DNA of 64,000 nucleotides from Physcomitrium patens (lineage: Eukaryota > Streptophyta > Bryopsida > Funariales > Funariaceae): positions 5,349,553 through 5,413,552 of the forward strand of contig NC_037261.1 of assembly GCF_000002425.4 (NCBI RefSeq), written 5' to 3'. The notes under the pieces were generated by a model. It saw nothing but the letters and a program-made list of their open reading frames with translations, ran no database searches and was not told where the DNA came from. Of the stretch, positions 43,371-55,434 are shown one piece after another. Each line of letters begins with the position of its first letter. Position 1 is the stretch's first letter. A program made the translations under genes and the position numbers.

Positions 43371-45689
43371 GTGCCATGCTCCACCCTTTGTCTTGAGGTT
43401 GCTAGTTACAATCACACCACAAGAGAATTTTGATTTTAAACTTTATTTTAAGCCTAAAATTCTACAGGTTTATGATATTTTTTTTTTCTAAAAATTGGTC
43501 AACTCCACCAAAATCAGCAACCCCTGCACTAATCCAAAATAAAAATTATAATTATCCTCAAATTGTACATGAGTTTTTTTACAATGTGTCATATCTCTAC
43601 TACTAATACTCTTCTTTCCATTTGTCTAAGATTTCCTATATTAACTAATTCTAAATTACACTTTTTGGCATTGTAAGTGCATATTTTTGTCCTAAATCAA
43701 TAAATGAGTCAATTCACGGACTTTTAAGGAGTGGCAATGGCTTGGTCCTTAAGTTACCTTTCAAAAAGATAAAATAAGAGCAAATTTTATCCTTGCACTT
43801 AGCAAGGAAGTTGATTAGGATATATGGGATCTCAGACAAGTATTTTGACTTCTTTTGCAGCAAGCAAAGTAGATTTGAAGCCATTTAGGAAAAGTGTAGC
43901 TACTTAGCTATTGTATTAGAAGAGGTAATCTCTCTAATAAGTAGTCTAGGAGATTTATCCCAACTTTTCTTGCTTGTTATAAAAGTCCTTGTTGAAGCCA
44001 TAAGGGTAAGTACATTGAAGGATAAAATAACAAGCTTGATCAAAGAATTGTGCCACATAAGGAAGTTGGCTAACACATGGATTATTTATATAAATAAGCT
44101 CAACATATTGTAGAATGTCAATTTGAGACTTTTAATTAGAACTCAATTATATAACTAAATCATGCAAATCCAAAAGAGACTAGTCATCTCTCCAATAGTA
44201 GAAGCCTACATTTGATGTTTTACCAAAATCATGGTAAGACAAGATATGATGCATACTATCTACAAAGATATTATGAAGGATGTTCTAACACTAAGGTTGA
44301 AAGAAGTATTATTGGACCACAAAATATAATTTTCTCTTAATACATTGTTTTATTCAACAAACAAATTGATAATTCAGAGGTTAAATCTTTGAAGAAAGAG
44401 AAGAAGTTTGTTAGTAGTGGTAAGATAGATGTTATTCTATTAATTAATGAAGAAGAGAAAATATACTTAAGAGACTCTAAAATCCAAAAAAAATAGTTTA
44501 GTGGTAGAAAAGAATCTCTAATATTCAAAAGTAGCCACTCAATCATCAAAATAGGAATATGAAAAGCCAAATAGCTTGACAATAATTGATAGATAGAATA
44601 AAGAAGTATAAGAAATAAAAAAATTATAAAAATGCTAAAGACAAAAATAAGAGAGGATAAAAGAATAGACTTAATTCAAGCCATAATTGCTTCTTAAGTT
44701 GACTCTAGAAGTAGAATTGATATAAGTTCTAAGATACAATCAATTAAGGAACTTATTTTAAAAGACATCCAATAACAAAATAAGATCTTTAGAAATGATG
44801 AATAGATTAGTCTAAACCATATGTATGATTCAATTCAATCAAAAGTAAATAAGGTCTTGAATGGGATTCCAAGCCATTAAAGGCACAATAAGAGGCAAAA
44901 TGATTGATTCATTTTTATGCCTGCTCTATAGTAATGGTATATTGCAAAGTCTTGTCAACCAAAGTTAGAAATAAAAATCAATTAATAAAAGGGTATAGAC
45001 ATATACTTTAAAAAAATACATAAATACATGACTTAATGAGATAAATAGAATTAGTACAATAGCAAAATAAGATGGTAATGTAGCAACATGAAAGGTATCA
45101 TAAAGTAGGTGATTCTGTAATTAGTAAGACTAAGAAAGCTTAGCCCTAGAAATCCTCTCAACAAAGCTACAAAGGTACAACTTCACTAAGATCTAATTTC
45201 TTTAGGATGTGTTGGAATTTTTAAGATAAGACAATAATAAAAAATTTAAAAAAAAATTCAAAAAAAGTGCTATCAAAAATGATAAGTTCTATTTAAATCA
45301 ATTTAAAAAAATTACACTTTTTGTTGGTAATGGAGGGAATTGAGTTGCCATTGAAGAGCAAGAAGATAATGCTCAAGATGAATGTTTTCTTCTCATTTGG
45401 TTCTTACAATCTAAAAGAGGGCTTTCAAATCAACAAAGTATAGGATGTATATTATAAGTAGATATTTGTATTTTTCGTCTCCATCTTCTATTTGAATAAC
45501 CTAAAAAGGATAAATAAGACATGGTCCATAATTTTTGCTGACTTGTATAAAATTTAAGTCTTAAATTAGATCTTGCTCAATTCAATTATAAAAGCAACAA
45601 CTAATACAAGTAAGATATTGGGATACAAAATAATGACTATACAAGATAAAAAATTATTTGGAGAGTTTAAAATATAATGACCCTCACGA
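43371..45689. other. Unassigned AT-rich stretch
   Basis: Only short frames interrupted by stops (for example 44337-44582). The plus strand has codon-like periodic stretches at about 43860-44320 and 45100-45450 that may be an old gag, but no motif can be named. Confidence 0.4.
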
Positions 45690-46690
45690 TTTTATAAATT
45701 AGCTACTATTAGAATGATGGTAGTGATATCTTTTTTCTTCAAAAATAAGATAAGAGCTCTTATTAGAGATTTTGAATAGCATATGAAGTTTTTGGCTAAG
45801 TTTTCATTAATGTACTCTTTTAATTTAGCCAAGCCATTTTGTAATGAACATATAGACTTTTCCAATTGACAATTGAATTCTCTGTAAAATATCAATTAAT
45901 CAATCATAAAGACAATGTTTTAAAAAAATATTTACATTTTTCTTCTCAAAAATATCTTGATATTCTTAATAATAGCTTATAATGATATTTGAAGTCTTTT
46001 CACTATTAGTAATAAGTGTGGCATAAATATATATAAAAAAATAACTATTTTTTTGCAGCATGCAAAACAAATCTTACATCTAGAAATAAGGATTTGGTTT
46101 TAGTATACTTATGATATTTTACTTGATAAAAAAACTCTTATTTATGTTCTAAAAAAAATCAAGGCTATAAAAAATCCAATTTATTTGAAGATAATATTTT
46201 TTTAACTACAATAAATCTAAAATAATTAGATTGGAAGGAGATTTAATAATATTAAATATCACTAAGTTCTTATGACCATTTGTTGTTCATCTATAGAAAA
46301 GATTTTATAGATAACATCTCTAAAAGATAACATACAATTATCTACAATTTTTACATATATAAATTTAATTTTTTTTATTAACAATATTCTAAATAAAATT
46401 GAGGCTCTTGAATCTAGTAAAGCAAAAGCTTTGTGGTTTTAAGATTACAAACAAACATCTATTGTAAAATAATGAGAGGGTTTAGAAAAGGAAATATGAC
46501 CTTTACTAGATATTGTACAAGATTCCAACTGATTAGTATCTATTGTAGTTGAACAAACTCATTTTCCAACATATTGTCTTTTTTAACAACCATATTCTTT
46601 ATTTTATGGTTACATTGCTTCTTTGAACAATATTGAGCAATATATTTAAGTTCTCTACAATATAAGCACAATCCTTCTTGATAACATTAA
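45690..46690 (-). pseudogene. Gypsy A5 remnant: zinc knuckle, protease, reverse transcriptase start
   Basis: Minus strand. 45692-45895 reads [20 protein letters not shown] and [14 protein letters not shown], clearly the A-family reverse transcriptase start. The protease at about 46400-46430 reads FALLDSRAS, so the DSG Gly is Arg. The knuckle at about 46620-46680 reads CLYCRELKYIAQYC, with the His changed to Tyr. Both ends are ragged; no LTR was recognised. Confidence 0.8.
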
Positions 46691-47414
46691 ATCTTTTTTT
46701 TTCTAATATTTGGCATCATTTTTTTGATATATTATTTTTTAACTTTAATTATTAATACAAGAAGAATATGTGATATGATTATTATATTTATACTTTTATA
46801 TGCAGCATAATTATTCTTTCTTTTTTACTATTAATTTTTTTATTTGATTAAATTAGTTGGATTGGTTGGATTAAAAAAAAACTCATCATCTTCTTTACTT
46901 TCATTTATTTTATCTTAAAAGAACTTCACATGCATATCAAACATATTTTTTCTTTTCTTTTCTATAGAAATATATTCTTTTACTTCAACTTATTAACTTT
47001 GCATTTTTTTGATGTGATTATAGCAATAAATATAGTTTTTTTGTTTTTATGGATATATAATTAAGTTTCTTTTAATAATACTTAATAATATAAGAAAATA
47101 GGAGCATTAGCAAGATAAATAAAATAATTAATCATAACCAATGTATGATAGAGTATTAAGAGTTAATTAAACTAATATAACCATATTTTTATACATCACC
47201 AAAAGAAAATGCATGGTTAGAAATACTATATTTTTAGATGCAAAAATTGTCTTAAAATTAATTAAAATAACTAAACTTTTTATATGTAGTTGTACAATAA
47301 GATTATTTAAAATCATTATGAATATACTTTTAAACAATAAAGCTTACTAAAAACAATTAAAGTCGAATTATTTTTTAAAATCTATTACAATTATAAGTTA
47401 ATATATTATTTTTT

Positions 47415-47415
<1 letters not shown>

Positions 47416-47447
<32 letters not shown>
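47416..47447. repeat. (TA)n microsatellite
   Basis: About 16 units of AT. Confidence 0.95.
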
Positions 47448-47450
<3 letters not shown>

Positions 47451-48729
47451 TTTATAAAACAAATTTTATATGTTATGGGTTATTCTACTATCTTTAACTA
47501 TTTTTTATTGAATAAAATAATTTATTTAAATATAGAATAATAAAAAAATATTATATAAGATCTTTTTATTTAAAATTAGAATTTTTTTATCACAAGACTG
47601 AAAAGAACTTCATGAATTACAACTATTGTATCATAAGAAATAGACCAATGTGTGTATCACATCTTAGCTACATATGATAATACACTTCATTATTGCATCC
47701 AAGTTAACTCAATATAGGAACTATGTGCCTAAATTAAAAATTTATATATACTCTAAGAAAGAGCTTCTATAAGGATAAGTTCTAATTAATACACTAAAAT
47801 TGGTAGTTATTTGTATAACAAGAACTAAGGCTAAACTACAAAATAAATTAATTGAAGTAGCAATTTAGGCTAAAATCATATATTTTTTAATTTATAAATA
47901 TTATAAAGTACTTTTCATATCTAAAAATTACTAAAAAATTGATTTATATTGGCTATTATATAGATTAGATTTTATAATTTAATTTTTTTAAATCTTCTAA
48001 AAAATATATCTATTATAAAATTATGATGTGATTTTATCTTATATAAGAATTATATAATCTTATTGCAATAAGAAAATTATATGATTGAATTAAAAATAAT
48101 AATTATAAGATTTAAACTAATTATATCTAAATTATTTATTACAAATATTCATATGTTATTAAAACTTTATTCTATTTTTAAAATAAAATTTTATTCAATA
48201 ATAAATAAATAAATATTTTTAATACAAAACTAAATTATTTCTATATAAACTATTAAAAAATATTTTTTTTATTCCAATTAGATTTTTTTAAAGCTTGATA
48301 TATGTTGTTCAAGTCTTATATCGACTTTTAAAAAAATCTAAGTTGTTAGAGATAATTTTTAGATTTTTATAAATTAAAATTATTTATTTTAATAAATTAA
48401 AATTTAATTAAATATTTATTATAAGAAATTTTAAAATATTAAAAATATTCAAAATGAATTTAATAATAAAAACATGATTTTAAAATTTATCATTAAAATT
48501 TTGATTGTGACATTTTTTATTGCTTCAAATATTTTAGAAGATATAAATTTTACATTTTATGGCAATTTAGTGCTATTCAAGACAAGAAGCCAAATTACCA
48601 TTAAAAACTTAAGTGCTTAATGGTATTAAAAAGACATAATATAAAAGAACTTTTGTTCATATAGTGATATCCTAATCTATAAGATATCACAAAGTATTTT
48701 AATATTATCTTCTAATAGCTATTGAATTA

Positions 48730-48780
48730 TTTATATATATATATATATATATATAGATATGTGTGTGTGAATGTGTGTGT
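48730..48780. repeat. Compound (TA)n-(GT)n microsatellite
   Basis: TA run to about 48755, then gatat and GT units. Confidence 0.95.
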
Positions 48781-50459
48781 ATTTGATTATCATAAAATAT
48801 AATGTGCTAAAATTTCAAAGATATGTATTTCTTCTTGGATATTAAAACTTAATTCTTGTGAAATTTAGAAGGTTTTGTATTTTTCTAAGTTTATATTCTA
48901 ATCAATATTTTTAAATAATTGATTAGATTTTTAAGGTTGCAATAAAATTTATTATGATTTTTTAGATATATTTTTAGTAGTAGTAAATGTGGTAGCAACT
49001 CAAACATTTAAATTCTTTAATTTCATGCAGCTTGGATTTAATGCTAAAAAGATTGTAATCTTAAAATAGCTTACAAAAAAGAACATATGATTCCTTCATA
49101 TCAAAGATCTTGCAAATTATATGATCTCTATGAAACTCTAATTGTATTGTTTGTCTTTAAATTCAATATAATCTCTATTAGCATAAAATCTCTATGATCT
49201 CTATTAATTCAATAAAATTTATAATTATATGATTGAGCCATCAAAAAATAGAATAGAGTGCATCTTTATCACTTAAATGTATTTATAATAGAAATTGATA
49301 TAATAGCAAATTAACAATAGAAGATTTTGACTTTATAAAATTTAAGACTTTTGCTACAATAATATAATTTTCTTATGACATAGAGACTAGTATTAATAAC
49401 CTTTATATATCTCAATTACTTTCAAAAACGAATAAAACAAAAGTGAACAAAAAAGTGCAAAACCAAATTTTACTAGGAAAAAGGAACCAAAGCCATATAT
49501 AACCGAATATCCAAATGGCCTTGATCAATCCTATTTATACTTTGTTCAACCATCTTGGAACTTTTTAGAATGTTCCTAATAGTGGGCTCTATCTAAATAA
49601 TCACACTTATCTCTATTTAAAATGTTCTATGGTTGGTCCCACATAGACCACCAATCTAATCTCAATTCGAGAAACTTTTCAAGCATAGATCTAGCTACCT
49701 ATTTCTATGCATCAATAATATAAATATCTTATTTATTCCTTATTATAGGATGGATTCCATTGTGAGGATGTATCTCTTTTATAAGGCCTTTTTTTATGCA
49801 TGCAATCATTGACTCTTTCAAAATTTAAGTACTTGAGATATAGTTTGAAGTTCTTTTATTGTTGATATATGTTGATGGTCAAGCAGAGCTGCAAAATTAA
49901 TGCCTATTGATCTAACAAAAACAATAGGTCATTATCAGACCATGCTGCCACCTGTGGTTTTAGTGGATGTAGATTTGTCAAGTGCCAATATGGATGACCA
50001 TCACTCATACGTATGCTTTGCTTGTTCTCAATTAGTGAATATAATTTGTGCAAATAGAGAAGACTCCAAATGGTGGTAAATACCTTCAAACAGATCTTAT
50101 TATTCTTAACAAGTAATTTTTGGCAATCATGAGCTCCTCATTAACTTTATACATAGCAAAATATGAGATTTTTAGATTGACCTCTTAAAAATAATGCCTT
50201 TTGGCATTGGCTATGTAAAGTTGCAAATTATCATTTTTTCTCTTTAGAACTGCACATCATGTTCAATGAGACTGTTTTCAATGCCCAGATATAGCTTTTT
50301 ATAGGAAAAAAGTAGATTATTTATACATATTGGCAAATAGTACTTGAGCATGTGGTAATCATTTTCACCACAAGAGATCATGATGTATCCAAAATGTTGG
50401 ATTTGGTTGGTCCATAAGTAGATAAAAATCTTCTTCTATGGCATCCATATATCCTCAAG

Positions 50460-51020
50460 TGTCAAGGACAAGAACTCGATGAAAAAAAAATTCAGACAAG
50501 TGAGCCTTCACTCAAAGAGAGGTAACAAAATATATATAAACAAGTATATATATTGAAATAGAAATTGGAATGGCTATTGCCAAAAGACAAGAAAACTAGA
50601 GACCCTTGAAATTAGACTAGAAACAAGAAAGGAGTTGACAAGAATGAAGAAGCCTTCACTCTTATCTCTATATATACTATCTAACTAGGGGCTATGTGGC
50701 GACATTCTATAGGACCTCCAATATGTGTTGACTTTGTAGGACACATGCCTTGACTTATAAGGCAAGTTTTTCTACGTGTGGGCCACATAGTTAGCTTGAT
50801 CTTCAAGCTAACAACATGTGTGGCACATGGCCAACTTGTTGACCACGTTTCTAATCCAAAAAGTCAATTAAAGACACCTATGAAGTCAAAGCAGCATCTA
50901 CAAAGCTTCTAAGAAGCTTCCATATTAAATATTATAGAATTAACTTACTTTTACCTACTTTTACTTACTTCTACCTATTTTTATATGTAATTATTAGCTT
51001 ATATGATTATGGCCGTGACA
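50460..51020 (-). repeat. 3' LTR of gypsy A2 (561 bp)
   Basis: On the minus strand begins TGTCACGGCCATAATC at 51020 and ends GTCCTTGACA at 50460, with perfect TG...CA ends. Confidence 0.92.
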
Positions 51021-51034
51021 TTACCCCCCTTCTA
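51021..51034 (-). promoter_or_regulatory. Polypurine tract of gypsy A2
   Basis: Minus strand AGAAGGGGGGTAA directly before the LTR start. Confidence 0.85.
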
Positions 51035-51060
51035 GAGACGAGTTCCATGAAGAGCGGTCA

Positions 51061-51288
51061 TCATATGTTGAGAAAATCTATGATGCAACGAATTGTATTC
51101 GCCACATACTCTGATCTTTGTTCTCTTCGAAGATGATTGATAGGACCTCTCAACCATCCGTAGTGTCCCATTCCAGGGCGGGAAGACCACCCAATTATTT
51201 GATCTTTGTTGAGGCCTTCGTAACTTCCTTCGAATAGAATATTTGCAACACCATCAGGAGTTGTTCTTACCTCTAGCAAAATCACCAA
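51061..51288 (-). other. Sense open frame before the A2 3' LTR (75 codons)
   Basis: ANILFEGSYEGLNKDQIIGW and REQRSEYVANTIRCIIDFLN. Counterpart of 35726-35950 in A1 with the same stop position. Unknown function. Confidence 0.4.
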
Positions 51289-51527
51289 ACATCAGGAGTT
51301 CCTTCCCAAATCGTGATACCAAACGCATTGTATCTCGCCATCTATTCGAAGAAGAACATGTCGTTCTTGAAGATCTTCATCTCGATTACGTCATCTTGAA
51401 GGTTGTGACAATCATAATGTCTCATCCAACAGGTCAGCAAATAAAGGCTCTTGAGTTGAATCCGCTGGTTGTTGGTTCTCCATCTCCTGAGCGTCACTAC
51501 TACAACAAAGCTACGAACAAGAATTGA
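51243..51527 (+). other. Antisense open frame of A2 (94 codons)
   Basis: Begins MQHHQELFLPLAKSPNIRSS and contains RDTKRIVSRHLFEEEHVVLE. Counterpart of 35484-35768 in A1. It runs against pol of A2. No signal peptide or clear membrane segment; a hydrophobic patch YVILKVVTIIM lies mid-chain. Confidence 0.4.
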
Positions 51528-51577
51528 AAGTAGATTGTTATCTTGCTTAGATGTTGTTTCTTTTATAAAGAAGATTT

Positions 51578-52006
51578 TCATCTTGATTTTGATGGATGTC
51601 GTCGATGAAAAGCCTCCACCGCCTTTGCTGCATTTACAAGATTCTTTATTAGCTCCCATGTGCGTTCACTAATACCATATCCGCGCCAATGGATAAGATA
51701 TTCTAATTTATTTCGACGTTGCCTTGAATCTAGGACTTCTTCTACTTCAAACTCTTCATTATTGTCTACTTCTATAGGAGGAGGTGGAGCTTGTCGTCTT
51801 CTTGGTATGTCCACTGTCTTATATGGTTCAAGAAGAGACACGTGGAATATTGGATGGATTTTCATTAACTCCGGTAGATGTAAACGATGTGCAACTGGAT
51901 TGATTTGTGCAGAAATAGAAAATGGTCCCAGCCTTCGATAGTCCAACTTGTCACAAGGACGAGTGGTCTTGATATTGCGACGAAGTAGCCATACCTTATC
52001 ACCCAA
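51578..52006 (-). CDS. Integrase C-terminus and chromodomain of gypsy A2 (142 codons)
   Basis: GDKVWLLRRNIKTTRPCDKL then DYRRLGPFSI, the GPF module; SLLEPYKTVDIPRRRQAPPP, an acidic spacer, and the chromodomain at residues 86-137 (FEVEEVLDSRQRRNKLEYLI then HWRGYGISERTW). The stop at 51578 is the natural pol end. An intact copy of the chromatin-targeting module. Confidence 0.92.
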   Translation of the reverse strand: MGDKVWLLRRNIKTTRPCDKLDYRRLGPFSISAQINPVAHRLHLPELMKIHPIFHVSLLEPYKTVDIPRRRQAPPPPIEVDNNEEFEVEEVLDSRQRRNKLEYLIHWRGYGISERTWELIKNLVNAAKAVEAFHRRHPSKSR

Positions 52007-52102
52007 GATGAATGATGGTTGTTCCTTTCGATAGACATCTGCATTAACCTTTTGTTGTTCCTGAGCCTCTTTTAACTACGCCTTCATCGTTGCATGTAGC
52101 TC

Positions 52103-53137
52103 TCATAAATGAATTGCCAAATCTTTCGCAGCAGGATTATCAACTTTTGAAAAGTCAAAAGTATCAAGTCGTGGATGATAACCATAATTAGCAAAGAAAG
52201 ATGTTTGTTTTGTAGAAGAATGTACCGTGTTATTGTAAGCAAACTCTACCAATGGCAAAAGAGTTGTCCAATCATCTTGTTGGTAATTAATGGTACATCT
52301 TAAATATTGTTCCAAAACTTGATTAACACGCTCCATTTTTCCATCAGTTTAAGGATGGAATGCCAAAGATAGTTTTATATCTACTTTAAGAATCTTGAAA
52401 AGAGTCCGCCAAAATCTTAATACAAATTGAGTTCCCCTATGTGATATAATATCCTTGGGTAATCCATGATAGCGATAGATATTGTCAAGAAAGAGCTGAG
52501 CTGTTTCTTCACCTGTGATAGATTTTGTACATGGTATAAAATGTGCCATCTTGGTAAAATGATCTACTATCACGAATATAGAGTCATAAGAACCTGAGAT
52601 TGGAAGATCCGTGATGAAGTCTATAGAAACAGAAGACCATGGTTGTTCTGGAATGGATAATGGCTGAAAAAGTCCAAAAGGTCGATGACGAGGAGTTTTC
52701 AATCTTGAGCAAACATCACATGATTGTACAAAATCTTTAACTGCTTTCCACATTTGAGGCCACCAAAAATCCTTAGATATCAGCTCTTAAGTCTTATTAT
52801 ATCCAAAAAGTCCTGCTTCTGGGAAGTCGTGACGAGCTTGAAGAACACGTAAACGTGCTTCTCTTTCTGGAACATATAGGCGTCCTTCGAAATAGAGTAG
52901 GTTGTTCTTGAATTCAAATTTAGATAGATCATGAGATTTAGAAGAATTATTCTTGATATCATGAACAAGAGGATCTGAAGACATACTTAACTGGACTTGC
53001 TTAAGAAACTTTAAATCAACAGTCAATGTTGATTTTATTGCTCGAAGATGAAATTCCTCCGGCTTCAAGAAAACTGTTCTTTGTTGCTCAAAAGCTGCAT
53101 CTCCTTCTTTTGGTGCAAGATAAGAACGTCTAGACAA
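52103..53137 (-). pseudogene. Integrase of gypsy A2
   Basis: 52787-53137 covers the segment up to GYNKT, and 52349-52753 covers VQSCDVCSRLKTPRHRPFGL through the core. Asp is kept in SIDFITDLP, but the second catalytic Asp is His (IISHRGTQF). A single TAA interrupts at 52349 (HP[14 protein letters not shown]); the Glu is kept in the frame 52103-52336. TAA also splits the zinc-binding region near 52786. Thus catalysis is lost by substitution as well as by stops. Confidence 0.9.
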
Positions 53138-53155
53138 GGCATCGGATAAACCTTG

Positions 53156-53908
53156 TTATTTTTCTGGCCGATAAGTGATGATGAACTCGAATCTTGATAA
53201 AGACATGCTCCAACGAGCTTGAGGACGATTTAATATGCGTGTTGACATAAAATATTTGAGGTTCTTTTGATCCGTATACATGGTGACTGGACTAAAAGCG
53301 CCTTTTAGATAATGACGCCATTCTTGAAAAGAATCCACAATTGCAAGAAGTTCTTTATCGTAGATCTCATAATTGATTTCTGCTACTGAGAATTTTCTTG
53401 AATGAAAGGCTATTGGATGAAGTTTGTCATTTGTTCCCATTTGTGATAAAACCGCACCCAGAGCAAAGTCCAATGCATCTGTTTCTATAAAGAATGCTTT
53501 GGAAAATTCAACACGATATAAGATTGGTGCAGACACAAACGCTGTCTTTAAAGATTCAAAAGTAACTTCCGCTTCCTGATTCCATTGGAGTTTTTCTTTA
53601 CAAGTCAAACGTGTAAGTAGAGCTGCAATTCGAGAGAAGTCTTTAATGAAGATGCGATAGTAGTTGGCAAATCCCAAAAAACATTGGACATCTCTTACCG
53701 TTTTTGGGATCTTCCAATCTATAATAGTTTGAACTTTCTTAGGATCCATCATAAGTCCATCATTTGAAATGATATAATCTAAGAAATCGACTTGAGTAGT
53801 GTAGAATACACACTTTTCTATCTTGACATAGAGTCCTGCATCTCTTAATTTTTGTAACACACGACGAACATGAAGTTCATGTTCTTCTGGATTCTTAGAA
53901 TAGATCAA
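53156..53908 (-). CDS. Reverse transcriptase thumb and RNase H of gypsy A2 (250 codons)
   Basis: MIYSKNPEEHELHVRRVLQK follows directly after where the YVDD motif would stand. Then VQCFLGFANYYRIFIKDFSR (thumb/connection) and RNase H with FFIETDALDFALGAVLSQ (catalytic Asp), INYEIYDKELLAIVDSFQEW (Glu) and TDQKNLKYFMS (Asp). Open to 53156, then a TAA at the LTYRPEK-type end. The 5' part is cut at 53912 by A7. Confidence 0.92.
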   Translation of the reverse strand: MIYSKNPEEHELHVRRVLQKLRDAGLYVKIEKCVFYTTQVDFLDYIISNDGLMMDPKKVQTIIDWKIPKTVRDVQCFLGFANYYRIFIKDFSRIAALLTRLTCKEKLQWNQEAEVTFESLKTAFVSAPILYRVEFSKAFFIETDALDFALGAVLSQMGTNDKLHPIAFHSRKFSVAEINYEIYDKELLAIVDSFQEWRHYLKGAFSPVTMYTDQKNLKYFMSTRILNRPQARWSMSLSRFEFIITYRPEK

Positions 53909-53912
53909 GATG

Positions 53913-54239
53913 TGTCACGGCTATAATCATGTAAGCTAATAATTACATATACAAATAGGTAGAAGTAAATAAAAGTAAGTAAAATTAAGTTAATTCTATA
54001 ATATTTAATATGAAAGCTTCTTAGAAGCTTACTAGATGCTGCTTTGACTTCATAGGTGTCTTTAATTGACTTTTTGGATTAGAAACATGGTCAACAAGTT
54101 GGCCATGTGCCACACATGTTGTTAGCTTGAAGATCAAGCCAACTATGTGGCCCACACATAGAAAAACTTGCCTTATAAGTCAAGGCATGTGTCCTACAAA
54201 GTCAACACATATTGGAGGTCCTATAGAACGTCGCCATAT
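53913..54239 (+). repeat. LTR of gypsy A7, first part (plus strand)
   Basis: Starts TGTCACGGCTATAATC, plus orientation, head-to-head with A2. Five bases before it are agatg. After 327 bp, at GAACGTCGCCATAT, it is broken by the LTR of F. The rest must lie beyond the window. Confidence 0.88.
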
Positions 54240-54866
54240 TATCGTATTACGTGCATTCCTGCTCAAGAACGCGTCGGGCGTCTGGCTGTAGAAGGTAGTA
54301 TGGAGATTCACCAATAATCAAGCAGTCTATTAGTTCTTGACTACTGGAATATAAACGACTGCAAGAATATACCGTAAATCTATACGGATGCCCTTCGACT
54401 GCTTGTTGAAGTCCTTTTTGCCCCTGCCGGTAGGACTTTAGACGTTACAGAGAACCCCGAACAACCCAATCTGCTAATCTCTGATACCACTTTGTACTTA
54501 TGATCTTGTATCCATTGACTGTCTTGTTAGATGAACCCAATAAATTTCATTCATTCTACATACTCAATCCTATAGACACCCTTTTAATCCTTCAATCACA
54601 GACGTAACTCGATTTCACAAAACAGTCAAGAGTAATCAAACCCACTTCATTAAAAAATCTCGATTCACCATTACAACATTGACTTCAGCAACGATTGCCT
54701 CAATCTTTTCAAAACTCTATGAAGAAGAAAAATCCAATTCTCCGTCTTTTCTTCCCCGACCCGAAGCATGAAGCTCCTCTCCAATCCCCTTGATCTTCAA
54801 AAACCTCCAATGAAACCGAACTAGTAACCTTGCAAAGAGCTTGAAGCTAGCTCTTCGATCCAAAAA

Positions 54867-54879
54867 CCCCCCCCCCCCC
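54867..54879. repeat. Poly-C run in the F LTR
   Basis: Thirteen C residues; the second LTR has two C runs at 61069-61077 and 61097-61104. Confidence 0.9.
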
Positions 54880-55160
54880 TGATCTGAAAAAAAACCTCTC
54901 AAAAACTTATTCTCCCCCTAACCTTATCCTCTGAATTTCTTCAATCTTCCATCTTAGATCCGAAATTGGCTCCCACCATCAAGCTTGGATCCGAAATTGG
55001 CTCTCGTAGTCAAGGCTTAGATCCAAAATTGGCTCTTGCTGTCAGAGCTTTCTCCTCCGTTTTTACCTTCAAAAAATCCATTTATCGAAAACAACGTTCC
55101 CTGAAACGGCACAGAGAACAAGACAGCCTGAAACACAATCGAAACCCCGTACTCGGGTCC

Positions 55161-55434
55161 ACATTGAGTCGCCCGACCAATTTCAGGTCTCATATTGGAT
55201 AAGAATCTAGTAGTAAGATCCCGATTTTTTCCTAATCAGACTACATTGGATTGTCCGACCAATTCACCTCTCATATTGGATAAGAGTCCAATAGTAAGAT
55301 CCGGATTTTTCCGTAATTGGATCAAATTGGTCCTTCGCATCAGATTGGCTGAGGCCCGTAGTAAGACCTGGATTTTCCCGTAATTAGACTACATTGGGTT
55401 GCCCGACCAATTCATGTCTCATATTGGGTAAGAG
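55161..55434. repeat. Minisatellite in the F LTR, three units
   Basis: Units share acattgagtcgcccgaccaa and tctcatattggataagag, starting at 55161, 55243 and 55391 (spacing 82 and 148). The second LTR has two units (61330 and 61474, spacing 144), which explains most of the length difference between the LTRs. Confidence 0.85.

Larger units (their letters stand above)
46691..50459. other. Unassigned AT-rich stretch with microsatellites
   Basis: No retroelement domain was recognised. It contains (TA)n at 47416-47447 and a (TA)n-(GT)n compound run at 48730-48780. The 49.4-50.4 kb part has a less biased composition. On the minus strand a weak frame at 49904-50089 (MKVFTTIWSLLYLHKLYSLI) and the stretch near 50330-50400 (GYIMISCGENDYHMLKYYLP) look coding-like but match nothing I know. 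Confidence 0.4.
50460..53912 (-). mobile_element. Gypsy chromovirus A2, 3' half
   Basis: Minus-strand A-family copy with 3' LTR (50460-51020), polypurine tract, extra 3' region, chromodomain, integrase, RNase H and the thumb of the reverse transcriptase. It is cut at 53912 by the plus-strand LTR of A7. It is the best preserved A copy and served as reference for the others. The 5' half is presumably beyond the right edge of the window. Confidence 0.9.
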
